Shown one piece after another: positions 39,695-49,666 of a DNA stretch of 64,000 nt. Source of the stretch: Favolaschia claudopus (lineage: Eukaryota > Basidiomycota > Agaricomycetes > Agaricales > Mycenaceae). Each line of letters starts with the position of its first letter. Within the stretch, counting starts at the first letter, position 1. The notes beneath the pieces are model-generated. The model did no database searches, was not told the origin of the DNA, and saw nothing but the letters and a program-made list of their open reading frames with translations. The position numbers and the translations under genes are program-made. Location: contig JAWWNJ010000229.1 of the NCBI GenBank assembly GCA_037176885.1, positions 62,001 through 126,000 on the forward strand. The letters are read 5' to 3'.

Positions 39695-42320
39695 GAAGCC
39701 TCAGTGGCCATAGATTCATGTTGCCTTCGCAAGCTTTCACTAGTGATTCACGAAGAATATAATGGCCGCGCTCAACGACTCCGTTTGCACGAGAGTTGTA
39801 GGGAGAGATGGTGACTTGTGGAATATTCAGAGTGTCCATGAGAAGTGCAAAGGCTTCCTTGCATTCGGGGCCATTATCTGTTGTGACTTGAAGAACGACG
39901 CCATACCGACAGTATAATTCTTCCCAGAAGAATTTAGCGAGGGAGCGGGCATTGGCTTTGCGAAGTGCGCGTGCTTCCGAGACTCCAGAAAGGTCGTCTT
40001 TGGCAGCAACAATGTAGCGAAACCCTCGAGCCTTTGGCATATACATAATGTCGATGTATACCTTGGCAAAAATGGTGACGGGAGCAGAAATGGTAAGGGG
40101 AACCTGCATCGAAATTCGGGTGCGTAGTTGACATTCATGACAGCTGCGAACATGCTTGATGACTTGAGTACGCATGTGCGGCCAGAAAAACCGAAGTTGA
40201 ATCGTCTCTAGAGTGGGAAATTCGCCCCGGTGGCCGAGCATTTCATGTGCTTGAGTGAGAATTCCTTTACGCTTTTCGGGATCGAAAATGACCAAAAGCG
40301 GCATTTTATTTTCGCCTGCGTGCTTGAACATTTGACCATTTCTCATGAAGTATTCGGCCGTTTTCTTCAGAAACCGGCGCTTGGCCTGCATACGGCGCTG
40401 ACGATCGGGTTGGGGGAAGTTTGGGAGTTGGAGAGTGATGAGAAAATGGCGGATATCGAATAGAGTAGCATCAAAGGGAGAGAGAGTAGGATTTGATTGG
40501 GAGATATAAACAGAAGCCGAAGGAAATATAGAGGGAGAAGGTGTTGGGTGAGAATGAGAGAGATAGAAGGAGCGTGTGATTTCGGTTGGTAGATTGAAGG
40601 AAGCCGCGTGAAGGACAATATCGTCGAGCCACGAATCGTCGTGCTCCTCAATGATCTCTCCTTCACCGAGCTCGCGACGGGAAAGCGCATCAGGAGCGTG
40701 GAATTCTTTTCCAGGGACGTGAATAAGATTGAAATCGAAGAGTAGTATACCCTGAATCCATCTGTTGATAGTAGCATTTGGCTGTAGATCGGGAGAATTG
40801 AGCATTCCTTTGATATACTTTGCATCAGTCTCGATGTTCAACCGTTTTATTCCGAAAAGATAGAGTCGCCAGTGCCGCAAAGCTCGATATAACCCGTAGA
40901 GCTCGAGCTTTGGTTGAGAGTAGCGAGACTCGCGTTCATTGAAAGGGATTGAACCGTATCGCGCAGGTCTGCGGCGGCCGCGTTCGTCTTCCTGTGATAG
41001 AACAAATCCGGTGCCTCGAAAACTTGAATCGACAGCGAGGTAAATATCGAGATCGGCGGTATAGTCGAGGTTGATGAGCGCAGGAGCCGTGGTAACGTAT
41101 CGTTTCAACGTTTCAAATGCTTCTATCTGAGCAGGACCCCAGATAAATGGTGAATCCTTGTGAAAGAGCTGTGAGAGGGGGCGAACAAGGCCCGAGTAAT
41201 TTGGAATCCAAATGCGAACACCGCCGCATAATCCAAGAAAACGACGCGCTGATTTCCCATCGGTAAGAGCCGGCCAGTTTAAGATTTTATCGACACGATC
41301 GGGGTCGGGGAGACGACCGTCAGAGTTGCAGAGTTGACCAAGAATAATGACTTCGGTTCGCCCAATCTGAGTTTTCTTCGCAGAGAAGGTTCCACCAGCA
41401 TGTTTTATGCGGTGCATGATACGATGCACATCTTGTGCGTGCTCCCATACAAATCTTCGTATCCCGGAATTTTCAGAAATGGTCTCGGGGTCGCCGGATG
41501 CGTCAAGATACTGAGTAGTAGATCCTTTGATCGGCAAGTCGTCGATAAACACGTTGGCAGTATGCGGAATTTCGTGCTGCAAAATGAATACCATGCATTG
41601 CTGGAATTCCGTTGGGGAATTGGTGAAGCCCTGAGGCAGACAGGTGAGACGAAGAAGCCCCAGAGGCGTCATAAATGCCGTTAAGTCCCGGGATTTCATG
41701 TCAACAATCCGAGCATCGTATCCCGAGAAGAGATCAAACACAGTGAATATCTGACAGCCCGCAAATGGTTGAACAAACTCGTCGAGAATCGGGGGAACAC
41801 CAGCATCTCGAATTGAAACTTTATTCAGAGGCTGCAGGTCATGGACCAGACGCAATGCTCCACTTTTCTTGAGTACACAGAACCAACGCGATCGATAAGG
41901 ACTTTGGGAGTGTTCGTACACCCCGTGCGAGATTTTTGTCTTCAGGATCTCGATGACTTTGTCCAGGATGCCGGGTGGAATAGGAATATTTTTGAACGCC
42001 CATGGAGTATGTTCAATGACGGGGTAGATGTAATCGGAGAAATAGTCGCTCCGAAATGTGCCGCGGTCAGTTTCAACGAAGGCAAGACCGTCCTCATTGA
42101 GGCGCATGACATGTTCAAATAGTTTGACTTCCTCAGGAAGTAAGTTTCCGTCATGATTGATGTCAAGACTGTCCATTCGTTCGCGGGTAAGTTTTTCGGT
42201 AGGATAGAATTCTGGCGGGTTTGCGGGAAGCGGAGGAAGGGTGCTTAGTGGATCTTCCGGGAATTGCCGTCGTGTTCGCGCGTGCTCGGGGTAAGGTTGA
42301 GCAAGAGGTTTTATTTTCAC
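39594..42320 (-). CDS. Gypsy Pol: reverse transcriptase, RNase H, integrase core
   Basis: Reverse transcriptase begins near residue 110 (I-P-I-P-P-G-I-L-D-K-V) with V-H-D-L-Q-P-L-N, L-P-Q-G-F-T-N-S and F-I-D-D as the catalytic box, in place of Y-x-D-D. RNase H shows A-V-D-S-S, K-L-E-L-Y-G and E-T-D-A-K-Y. Integrase has an H-R-G ... C-H-E-C zinc domain and a DDE core: Y-I-D-I-M-Y, T-D-N-G-P-E and V-V-E-R-G-H. The 5' end overlaps the gag-protease frame by 158 nt and lies one base forward of it, so expression needs a +1 shift or an indel has separated them. All catalytic residues appear present; the last lines after 39655 are out of frame. Confidence 0.92.
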   Translation of the reverse strand: MKIKPLAQPYPEHARTRRQFPEDPLSTLPPLPANPPEFYPTEKLTRERMDSLDINHDGNLLPEEVKLFEHVMRLNEDGLAFVETDRGTFRSDYFSDYIYPVIEHTPWAFKNIPIPPGILDKVIEILKTKISHGVYEHSQSPYRSRWFCVLKKSGALRLVHDLQPLNKVSIRDAGVPPILDEFVQPFAGCQIFTVFDLFSGYDARIVDMKSRDLTAFMTPLGLLRLTCLPQGFTNSPTEFQQCMVFILQHEIPHTANVFIDDLPIKGSTTQYLDASGDPETISENSGIRRFVWEHAQDVHRIMHRIKHAGGTFSAKKTQIGRTEVIILGQLCNSDGRLPDPDRVDKILNWPALTDGKSARRFLGLCGGVRIWIPNYSGLVRPLSQLFHKDSPFIWGPAQIEAFETLKRYVTTAPALINLDYTADLDIYLAVDSSFRGTGFVLSQEDERGRRRPARYGSIPFNERESRYSQPKLELYGLYRALRHWRLYLFGIKRLNIETDAKYIKGMLNSPDLQPNATINRWIQGILLFDFNLIHVPGKEFHAPDALSRRELGEGEIIEEHDDSWLDDIVLHAASFNLPTEITRSFYLSHSHPTPSPSIFPSASVYISQSNPTLSPFDATLFDIRHFLITLQLPNFPQPDRQRRMQAKRRFLKKTAEYFMRNGQMFKHAGENKMPLLVIFDPEKRKGILTQAHEMLGHRGEFPTLETIQLRFFWPHMRTQVIKHVRSCHECQLRTRISMQVPLTISAPVTIFAKVYIDIMYMPKARGFRYIVAAKDDLSGVSEARALRKANARSLAKFFWEELYCRYGVVLQVTTDNGPECKEAFALLMDTLNIPQVTISPYNSRANGVVERGHYILRESLVKACEGNMNLWPLRLHAAKFADRVTFRRAMYGPNSVLHPPWFSPYSSF

Positions 42321-45300
42321 CGCGACCTTCTTGTAGGCTTTCGGCTAACCCATGTTCATCGCAAGTCATTGGGAAAAGTATATCGCCATCTTCGAGGTCA
42401 TCGAGAGTGGTGTATAGCGGTTCGGCACAGTCCAGATGCGGATCAATGGCAAACCCCGTGGTTTTCTCATATGCCGTGTCAATGTCATACTCGGGCGCCG
42501 CGGCGAGAGTTGAACTCGGTGTGCCGGCCGAACGTTGATTGCGAGATGAGTTGTGAACCTCGACGACGTTGGTGTAGTGAATGTAGGATTTCCCAGGGAT
42601 GAAGAATGTTTGGGCAGTGGAGGTGAAGTAGGCAGGTGTTGAGAGGTGAATGAAGGTGGATATTTGGGTCTCGGAGTAGGAGGTTAAGCGGGAGAGGGAG
42701 ATTGTGATAAATATTTGTGCCAGTTTAGTGCCGTAGCGGGCGAAGAGCTCGAACGAGATGAGAAGGGAAGCAGGAAATAGTAGTAGAGTGAGGAATAGAG
42801 CTAAAACGAGGGTTGACTGGGGGTATTGATGTGGAGATAGCATTTTTGAGCCGGTAGCAAGTTTAACGTCGATCGCCACGACGGGTGATTGGATCGGCAC
42901 GAGAAATGTAATAAAATTAAGGGTCAAAAGTGTGAGGATCGGGTACGTAGGTAAACGACTTCCGCGGGGCACGCGAGAAGTCAAATCCGTATCGTAGGTG
43001 GAGCGGAAGAATGGACAGGAGGTGAAGGTTTCAATGTATTCAAGGTCGTCGGTGGCGTAGTCAAATTCGTCGGCGAAGATTTGAACGTGCCCAGCTGTCT
43101 CCAGAATGCCACTAGAAAATATCTTCGTGAATTCATGGTGTTGTTCAAACTTGAACAAGACCAGTTTGTTAATCAAAACTGCGAGGTCTTGGAATTTTCT
43201 GTCGGTTGAGTTGACAAATAGGATGCCGACTTCGAGAAGGAATTCATGCTCAAAAGGGTGAAGGAAGGGATGATACTCCGAAGGGCGAGGCTTATAGTCG
43301 CCCGGGTACGCAGGGGACGGCATGGTTTGTGGGGACAAGAAGAAGATTAATGGTGGGGCATGAGAAATGGAGTGCGCGAGCCGTCGCGCAATTTTCTCTT
43401 CGTAGATTGCGAGCGCCTCGAAGTCGGGGTGATGGACCTTTATTATCTGCACCAAATGCGCAATCGCGTCGTGAATGAGTCGACGAATACCAGCACAAGC
43501 GACAGTAAAAGGATCACTGCGTCCGAGTTTATATGCTGGGGAGTAAGGAATGGGATTGCGCAGGAATGGAGTGATGAAGTCGCGATGAAGGATTGTGCGA
43601 ATGTTGAGCTGAGTAGAGTGCTCAGATAAAATTTCGAAACCGATGCGGCGCAGGTTGTCGAAGAAGCGCGGGTGTTGCCCATGGAGGTGGAAGGTATCGA
43701 GGAAGTCTCGAAGACCCTCCGGACGTAGGTAGGGATAAAAGATGTTCAAACCCGGAGGAAAGGTGGTTGGACGATTCAGGTGTCGCTCCCGAGTGTCCTG
43801 CATAATGCATAGCTCGAGTATTTCTCTCGGGAACCGGGCCTTCAATTGAATGTTCCAAACATATGCCACATACGAAATCGGGCGATTGTTTGCGAGGTTC
43901 TCGCTGTCCTGATCCCAGAAGCGTGAGTCGAGCCCTCCATGATTAATGGAGTATGTTGTAGAGCAGAGGATCGCCATTTCAAGACATTGGGCTGCTTCGT
44001 CGAGTCCGTCACCAACGATACGGGTTGGATGAACATTAAGGATGGAACGGGACTCGCTGGGTTGGAATCTCGCAAATGGAGGTGGAGGGGAAACAGAACG
44101 ACGAATCAGGGGATGAGGAGGAGGGGACCTCGCGATAGAATCGTGTTGCAAAGGGTTTGGGGTGGAATTGTGAGCGGGAAGAGGTGCAGAGGAGGATGAT
44201 GCAATTATCCTTCCGGGCAAGCGAATGCGCGGATCGCGAGTGCGAATAGGACCAGAGGATGGCTCAATAGGCGTCGGCTCAATGCGGGCAGTATCAGGAT
44301 TCGCGTCTCTAACGCAAGATGGAACTAGTTTGCCGCTCCGATCCGACATCAGGAGCTGGCAAAGGCGAGTGGCGAATGCATCGTGCGCAGTTTTAGGGTC
44401 AGAAGAGGTGACTGGATTTTTGTTTCCGAAAGGACGAGGTTGATAAGAAAAATGGAGGTCGCTATTGCCAGGCATTGTAGCGGTAATTTCCATCGGGGGA
44501 AGAAGAGGTGTAGGTGGATATCCCAATTCATCGGCGGGTGTAGATTCACGAGATGAATCGTAAGCGGGGTCAACAAGGGAGAGAGTAGGAGAGGGCATAT
44601 TGAAGTCGGCCAATGGTGGTAGTGAGCCGATTGGGATGGAAGTGAATTCAGGAAGGTTACGAGCAAAAGCGAGTAGAGTTAAAATAAAGGAACGTGGTGG
44701 AATCTTGTCCGAGATGGCCTCAGGCAATAAATATGGTCGGCGCAGTAAGACCAGGCGCAGAAGTCGGAGTTCGTGCTCCGAGATCTCGAATCCAGGTAAG
44801 ATTGGTGGGATGCTGGCTAGATACCGCAGCGGGCGCGTGGCTAGACGCCTTAGATCAAGGGGATTTGATGTTTCATCGCGCTCGGTATCGTAGTGGGTAA
44901 ATCCTGTGACCCCACTCGGAATATTGCTGTAGTCGTGTGCATGTTCCTGAATCAAGCGAGAGATTCTCAAAATAAATGCCGTTGGAGTGAGTTGAAATTT
45001 CTCTGCAGCCCAAATGAGTTCGGGGTGCATTTGGAGAAATCCCTGGAAGTGTGGCCAGTGATTTGGTGGGATCAATTCGCGGTCGGCGTAGAGGTCGCAA
45101 AACAAATGCAGATTGGATCGCGCCACTCGGAAAGAGTAATTCATCTCTTCATGTATTTCTCGTGCCTGGAGATTTGCGAATCCTGTGAAGAACGCATGGA
45201 CAGAAATTCCGTTTAGCTCCGGATTGAGTAGTATGTTCGGCATTCGGTCCGCTGTCAAAATAGAGTTGGCCAATGAGATAAATTCTTCACGTTGAGTATC

Positions 45301-48051
45301 CCAATCCTGAACGCGCTGAAAAACTCCTCGCATCATCAAGACTTTACATGAACTGCAAATTTCCCCCCGAGAAATTTCGTTCTCAAGAGGGGGGATATCT
45401 TCGTCTTCTTCTTCTTCAAAGGGTTGGGTCTCCTCCAAATTTCGGGTTAAAGCGGAGGTCTGTGAAGCAAATGATGAACCCGAATGATTATCTTTGGTGA
45501 TCATATGGGTCATGTAGGTCCCCGGCATGAATGCCACATTATTTTGCATGTGCTCGTCGTCTTCTTCTACTAGCAGCTGGAATCGATTATTCCCGGTTTC
45601 AGGGTCGCGGAACACAAGGTAGGTTCCATCCGCACGTTCCTCGATCGAAACAAAGTTGCCTTTCTGCCAGGGACGGCCGAGTAACATGTCGAAGGGGAAG
45701 GATTCTCCCACCCAGAAATTTGCACTGGTAATTGCTCCGCCCATCGTAAGTTGAACGTCAGGGAGATAGCCTCGAAGCTCTTTCTGACCTCCGTTTGCGT
45801 CTCCCATGTTTACATGTCGAGAAATATCCATTCCAACGTGAGGTAGGAATTTTCTCCAAGTCGGCCGAGACACTAAATTGAGCATCGAGCCTGTATCGAC
45901 AATAGCGAGAATCGATTTTCCATTGATAGTTACTTGAATTCGGATCAGCTTCTGGCTATCGCGCGATACAAACGAGGCTGCGGTGATTGCAGTGGCTTCA
46001 GGCAAAGATTGTGAGTTTCCGGGCATCTCGGAGATACTCTCCAAGATAGAGTTAACGGCTGCTTGGTTGCGCGGATGGTTTCTAAGTCGAATAGCATCAC
46101 TGAGAGCATTTGCGACTGATGAAGAGATGCCAAGAATCTGCCCAGCAGCCAGAGTAACCGGAGTATTCAAGATAGTATTTAGAACTTGATTTGGATCGAC
46201 GAATGCAGAGACCGCTGATTGCCTAGGCCCAGCTTTCTTGGTCGGTTTGGGAGCATTGTTTGAGGCATGATTACCCTTCAAAACAGGCTCGGTATCCTCC
46301 ATAATTGCATCGTCTCTGGAGAAATCAATCCGAGATTCAATTGCATCAATAGGTTGTTGAATGGGGATGGGTGCTTCAGCATGCTCCTGTTTCATTTGCT
46401 GCTGCGGCAGTGGGGGATGCAACGGAGTGCCTGAATCTTTCGCATGTGAACGAGTCTGAGGCCGTTGTTTTGGGTAAGGGGCAGGTTTTTCAATGAATTT
46501 GTCCGATGAACGGGTAACGGCAAAAATCTTCGTGAGTTCTTCATCCGAAGTGGAGGCTTGAACAAAGACCGGCATAACAGGCTCCTCAGCAATCGTCTCC
46601 AATGTATTGCAGGCTTGAATCGGCGCATTCGAGGTATACGCAAAGTTCGTTTGAGCTGCGGGAGCAGCCAGCGGCTGTCTCTGACGATTAAACGCGTCGA
46701 TCAGTGTCTCATTTTGCTGTCCATATCGCCGCAATAGTCGTCCATCTGGCCATTCAAGACTTCCGCGTTCGCCTCTCTTCAATTCACCACGAGTAACGAC
46801 CTCTTGAATCGTAGCGCACTCCCATAATCCGTGACCGCTCTTTCCACATCCCCAGCATGTTCGGTCTTCATTACGAATTGGGGGACGGGGTTGGGTCTGA
46901 TTTTGAGGGCCGGGAGGTGCGTATTGATTGTTGCGGAAATTATTTTGTGGGAGTGGTGGTTGGCTGACAGTTATGATCGGGACACGAAGGCATTTTACGG
47001 CGTGAGGGTCCAGCTTAGTTGCCTGGTAGTACAGATAATTGTACTCCGGGTCTTCAATGCTCATCCGACTCATCCGTTTTATCAGATCGCTGACTTCGTC
47101 GGTTGATTCTTGTGAATTCCTCGATGTCGACTTGGACGTGGAAGTGGTGGGGAGAGGAGTGGAATCCTTTGATTTACGGGTGCGTTTCTTCGTCTTTCTT
47201 TTCGATGACTTCTTTGATTTCTTCTTGCGAGAGGCATATTGGTCATCCGAGTCGCTGTCGGACGATTCTGTTTCCTCGTCAGAGGATGAATCACTGTCGT
47301 CCGAGTCAGATTCATCCGAGTCGAGCTCTGCGTCGAAGCGGTTGCGACGGAATTTGGCTTCAACAATTTTGATGACTTCGCTTTTGGGAAAAGGCTTTGA
47401 CATATCCCGAGCAGGATCGGTCGCGAGAAGGCGTTCTTCCACACTATCTCGTAGCGCGGATGGCATGCCATGCCACAGGTAGCGCTCTGCCTCTGCTTCC
47501 GTTATAAGTTTCTGGTTCTCGAGCCAACCAGATACTTTTGTATATGCACGGATGTAACGGCGCCACTGCGACATGGATTTAATCCGCCGTTTGCGCCATT
47601 TGTTGGTGAGTTTAACGAGATCACTGAGGGTATGACGCTGATGGTCTTTATCCGCATCGAAGATGGACAACATATCGGTGGAAAGGTGCGTCCAATTTGG
47701 GGTAGCGTAGTGTTTCATTCCCTCGAGGATATGAACCACGTTTCGCGAGCAATAATCGGCCAGGCATTCAATACGTTCCGTCTCGGCGGTAACATTGTTT
47801 TCAGCGAAAAGTTTGTCGAGATGGGTGATGAAACGAGCAACGTCCTTGGGTTTGCCCGTGAATTTCTTTGGGGCGCCTCGAGCGTTCAAGGGAGGCATAT
47901 CAACCTGGCTGCGAGCCCGTGGTTGAACCTGTGTGGACGACATGGTGGTGGAGCGAGCAATATAGCGGGGAATGCGAGATGGAGTGGGACGAGAGAAGGT
48001 GATTCGGTGAGTTGAATTCAATATTGGGAAGGAAAGGGAGCTGATTGTCAC
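42163..48051 (-). CDS. Gypsy Gag-protease polyprotein, unusually long (1962 codons)
   Basis: A more likely start than 48051 is the ATG at 47943 (M-S-S-T-Q-V-Q). The Gag capsid region (W-L-E-N-Q-K-L-I-T-E-A-E-A) is followed by a Ser/Asp tract, a Lys/Arg tract and a CCHC knuckle C-W-G-C-G-K-S-G-H-G-L-W-E-C (near 46830-46870). A retroviral-type aspartic protease follows: A-I-V-D-T-G-S-M-L-N-L-V near 45900, with F-D-M-L-L-G-R-P-W. After it come about 1000 further residues before pol, with no domain I recognise; near 42660-42990 there are two strongly hydrophobic segments (L-T-L-L-T-L-N-F-I-T-F-L; L-V-L-A-L-F-L-T-L-L-L-F-P) that look membrane-spanning. The frame is free of stops over its whole length. 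Confidence 0.9.
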   Translation of the reverse strand: MTISSLSFPILNSTHRITFSRPTPSRIPRYIARSTTMSSTQVQPRARSQVDMPPLNARGAPKKFTGKPKDVARFITHLDKLFAENNVTAETERIECLADYCSRNVVHILEGMKHYATPNWTHLSTDMLSIFDADKDHQRHTLSDLVKLTNKWRKRRIKSMSQWRRYIRAYTKVSGWLENQKLITEAEAERYLWHGMPSALRDSVEERLLATDPARDMSKPFPKSEVIKIVEAKFRRNRFDAELDSDESDSDDSDSSSDEETESSDSDSDDQYASRKKKSKKSSKRKTKKRTRKSKDSTPLPTTSTSKSTSRNSQESTDEVSDLIKRMSRMSIEDPEYNYLYYQATKLDPHAVKCLRVPIITVSQPPLPQNNFRNNQYAPPGPQNQTQPRPPIRNEDRTCWGCGKSGHGLWECATIQEVVTRGELKRGERGSLEWPDGRLLRRYGQQNETLIDAFNRQRQPLAAPAAQTNFAYTSNAPIQACNTLETIAEEPVMPVFVQASTSDEELTKIFAVTRSSDKFIEKPAPYPKQRPQTRSHAKDSGTPLHPPLPQQQMKQEHAEAPIPIQQPIDAIESRIDFSRDDAIMEDTEPVLKGNHASNNAPKPTKKAGPRQSAVSAFVDPNQVLNTILNTPVTLAAGQILGISSSVANALSDAIRLRNHPRNQAAVNSILESISEMPGNSQSLPEATAITAASFVSRDSQKLIRIQVTINGKSILAIVDTGSMLNLVSRPTWRKFLPHVGMDISRHVNMGDANGGQKELRGYLPDVQLTMGGAITSANFWVGESFPFDMLLGRPWQKGNFVSIEERADGTYLVFRDPETGNNRFQLLVEEDDEHMQNNVAFMPGTYMTHMITKDNHSGSSFASQTSALTRNLEETQPFEEEEDEDIPPLENEISRGEICSSCKVLMMRGVFQRVQDWDTQREEFISLANSILTADRMPNILLNPELNGISVHAFFTGFANLQAREIHEEMNYSFRVARSNLHLFCDLYADRELIPPNHWPHFQGFLQMHPELIWAAEKFQLTPTAFILRISRLIQEHAHDYSNIPSGVTGFTHYDTERDETSNPLDLRRLATRPLRYLASIPPILPGFEISEHELRLLRLVLLRRPYLLPEAISDKIPPRSFILTLLAFARNLPEFTSIPIGSLPPLADFNMPSPTLSLVDPAYDSSRESTPADELGYPPTPLLPPMEITATMPGNSDLHFSYQPRPFGNKNPVTSSDPKTAHDAFATRLCQLLMSDRSGKLVPSCVRDANPDTARIEPTPIEPSSGPIRTRDPRIRLPGRIIASSSSAPLPAHNSTPNPLQHDSIARSPPPHPLIRRSVSPPPPFARFQPSESRSILNVHPTRIVGDGLDEAAQCLEMAILCSTTYSINHGGLDSRFWDQDSENLANNRPISYVAYVWNIQLKARFPREILELCIMQDTRERHLNRPTTFPPGLNIFYPYLRPEGLRDFLDTFHLHGQHPRFFDNLRRIGFEILSEHSTQLNIRTILHRDFITPFLRNPIPYSPAYKLGRSDPFTVACAGIRRLIHDAIAHLVQIIKVHHPDFEALAIYEEKIARRLAHSISHAPPLIFFLSPQTMPSPAYPGDYKPRPSEYHPFLHPFEHEFLLEVGILFVNSTDRKFQDLAVLINKLVLFKFEQHHEFTKIFSSGILETAGHVQIFADEFDYATDDLEYIETFTSCPFFRSTYDTDLTSRVPRGSRLPTYPILTLLTLNFITFLVPIQSPVVAIDVKLATGSKMLSPHQYPQSTLVLALFLTLLLFPASLLISFELFARYGTKLAQIFITISLSRLTSYSETQISTFIHLSTPAYFTSTAQTFFIPGKSYIHYTNVVEVHNSSRNQRSAGTPSSTLAAAPEYDIDTAYEKTTGFAIDPHLDCAEPLYTTLDDLEDGDILFPMTCDEHGLAESLQEGRGENKTSCSTLPRARANTTAIPGRSTKHPSSASRKPARILSYRKTYPRTNGQS

Positions 48052-48058
48052 TTCAAAA

Positions 48059-48079
48059 CCCCTCGCGGTGGGCTCCAGA
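48059..48079 (-). other. Putative primer-binding site of the gypsy element
   Basis: Directly after the 5' LTR on the minus strand: TC, then TGGAGCCCACCGCGAGGG. A TGG start complementary to a tRNA CCA end is expected; the exact tRNA was not determined. Confidence 0.6.
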
Positions 48080-49046
48080 TGTGACGTCGTAAATTAAATA
48101 CCCCGAAGTATCGTTTAAACCAGTCGTAAGGTTACGATAAACGGGTGAGTGGGTTTGAGCTCCGTTCAGTCCAATTCCAATCCTAGTTAGGCAAGTTGTC
48201 GATTCTGGAGGCAAGTCGATAGAAAATGAAGACCCCGCTGTATTTCGGCAAGTCGTGGAGGATTCAAAGCAAAGGGTTGGATCTATAGGTAGAGACGTTA
48301 AAACAAAGTAAGGCTTGTGATTACCGTTGTTAAATTGAATCCAGAAGAATTTAACAGGAGGGCGAGTGTGGCAGTAAGTTCGAGTTCCAAGAGGTAATTC
48401 TTGCTAACTCGGTTGATTCAGTCAGTGGGTTGGCACCAGGGGATATTCAGAAAGTGGGGATAATTGGTACGATGCTATCGAAGTACATTTGTGAATAAAT
48501 ACGAGGAGAGGTACCATTATTTTGGGTCCATACATGCGGTACAAAATAAATAGGAATGGACTGTCCATATGGCTCGCACAGCCAAATATCAGGAATCAGG
48601 GGTCGTTTCCATGATTTAGAACTCGCCCACATGCTCGTAGTAAGGCACGGATTAAGTTATTTCATCTTGAAATTGAGTTGAACCAGTAAGATTGGGTCGG
48701 GGAGAAATGTGGGTATTTGTTCCACATGGGTCGCTGAGGGATCGTTGTGATTGCTGCCTCGAAGTGATCTTGGCAATTATGAACTCGATTGGAGCCCAAA
48801 TTCGGTTCTCCGCTTGAGGTAGGGGCCAGGAACGAATATTTAAAAGTCGAGGTGAGGCGAAATGATGCGATCATACGAGGTTCCCACGGTTCAACTGGTT
48901 CGTGTCGGTGGTGACGGTGAAGTAAAAGAGGTGAAAGTCGGAGGATAGAGAGCCAAGGGTATATAGAATTAAATGGGCGAATAAAACTGGGAGGTTGGTA
49001 TGTGAGTTTGGGGTGTTTTCAATGTAAACAGCGAAGCTGTGTCACA
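48080..49046 (-). repeat. 5' LTR of the gypsy element
   Basis: 967 bp, TG...CA, with flanking CCAGG. Intact, without the insertion carried by the other LTR. Confidence 0.92.
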
Positions 49047-49197
49047 CCAGGCCGATCAAAAAAGTGTTTATATATATTTTTTTCGGCCGACTGTCATCAT
49101 TTATGCAAACGGCTGTAAGTCAGACTGTAGTCGTTTGATAAGGAGGCGGAAGAAAGGAAATGTCGAAGCGAGCACGTGACCGCGTTGAAAATTGATC

Positions 49198-49524
49198 CAG
49201 TGGCGGCGGGATCTGATGCCACCCCTAAAAATAGAACCATTTCTTGAACTTTTGATGCAAGTGGAGTCGATTGGGGCCTCATCATTAGAGACTTTGCGGT
49301 AGGCACTGGTGGCTATTGGTGGCTAATTTTTCTCGGGACCAGATGACAGCCTCTGGGTGGATTAGCCACTATTTGTACTACATACCTATTCACGGGATGC
49401 TAGGGTGGCTAACTCGAGCGGGAGGCTCGAAAAACTATTGCACACGAAGACCCGCAAATAGCCACCGGTGGCTTCCGCAAAGTCTCTATTTTTCGGGGGG
49501 TGGCATCAGATGGCGCCGCCACTG
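49198..49524. mobile_element. MITE family A (CAGTGGCGGC ends) with a nested ATT-flanked element
   Basis: Ends CAGTGGCGGCGGGATCTG and CAGATGGCGCCGCCACTG, flanked by TC on both sides rather than TA. Without the nested element it is about 123 bp and matches the copies at 29612 and 33339. Confidence 0.82.
49287..49487. mobile_element. 201-bp ATT-flanked MITE (AGAGACTTTGCGG ends)
   Basis: Ends AGAGACTTTGCGG and CCGCAAAGTCTCT, flanked by ATT on both sides (49284-49286, 49488-49490). TGGTGGCTA units recur just inside both ends. AGAG starts and ATT flanks are shared with the elements at 26104 and 30626. Confidence 0.85.
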
Positions 49525-49666
49525 TCTGTCCTATTTCTGGCTTCGGTGCGTAGTGATTGACAAATTTCAAGTGGAGGGAAGGGTAGATAGAGGTCCCGAG
49601 AGTGTAATCGTACCTCCAGGTTGACGACCACTATGCACATGGCAATTTGGTGCTTGGTTCTTTGTA

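Larger units (their letters stand above)
37304..49046 (-). mobile_element. Near-complete Ty3/gypsy retrotransposon with 967-bp LTRs
   Basis: LTRs 37304-38967 (967 bp after removing the nested CACTA-like element and its duplication) and 48080-49046 (967 bp) look identical wherever compared. The duplication CCAGG lies at 37299-37303 and 49047-49051. Ends are TG...CA. A primer-site-like TGGAGCCCACCGCGAGG follows the 5' LTR on the minus strand. The interior encodes Gag-protease and reverse transcriptase/RNase H/integrase. LTR identity implies a recent insertion; one frameshift in integrase and the LTR insertion came later or were carried along. Confidence 0.92.

Noticed and set aside
39062..42320. 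Two separate genes for pol and integrase end
   Set aside because: The frames overlap and together give one normal integrase; a single-base shift near 39655 explains the split.
42660..42990. Envelope gene in the gypsy element
   Set aside because: Hydrophobic segments alone, located before reverse transcriptase and without a separate frame, signal peptide or known envelope motif, do not support an env call.
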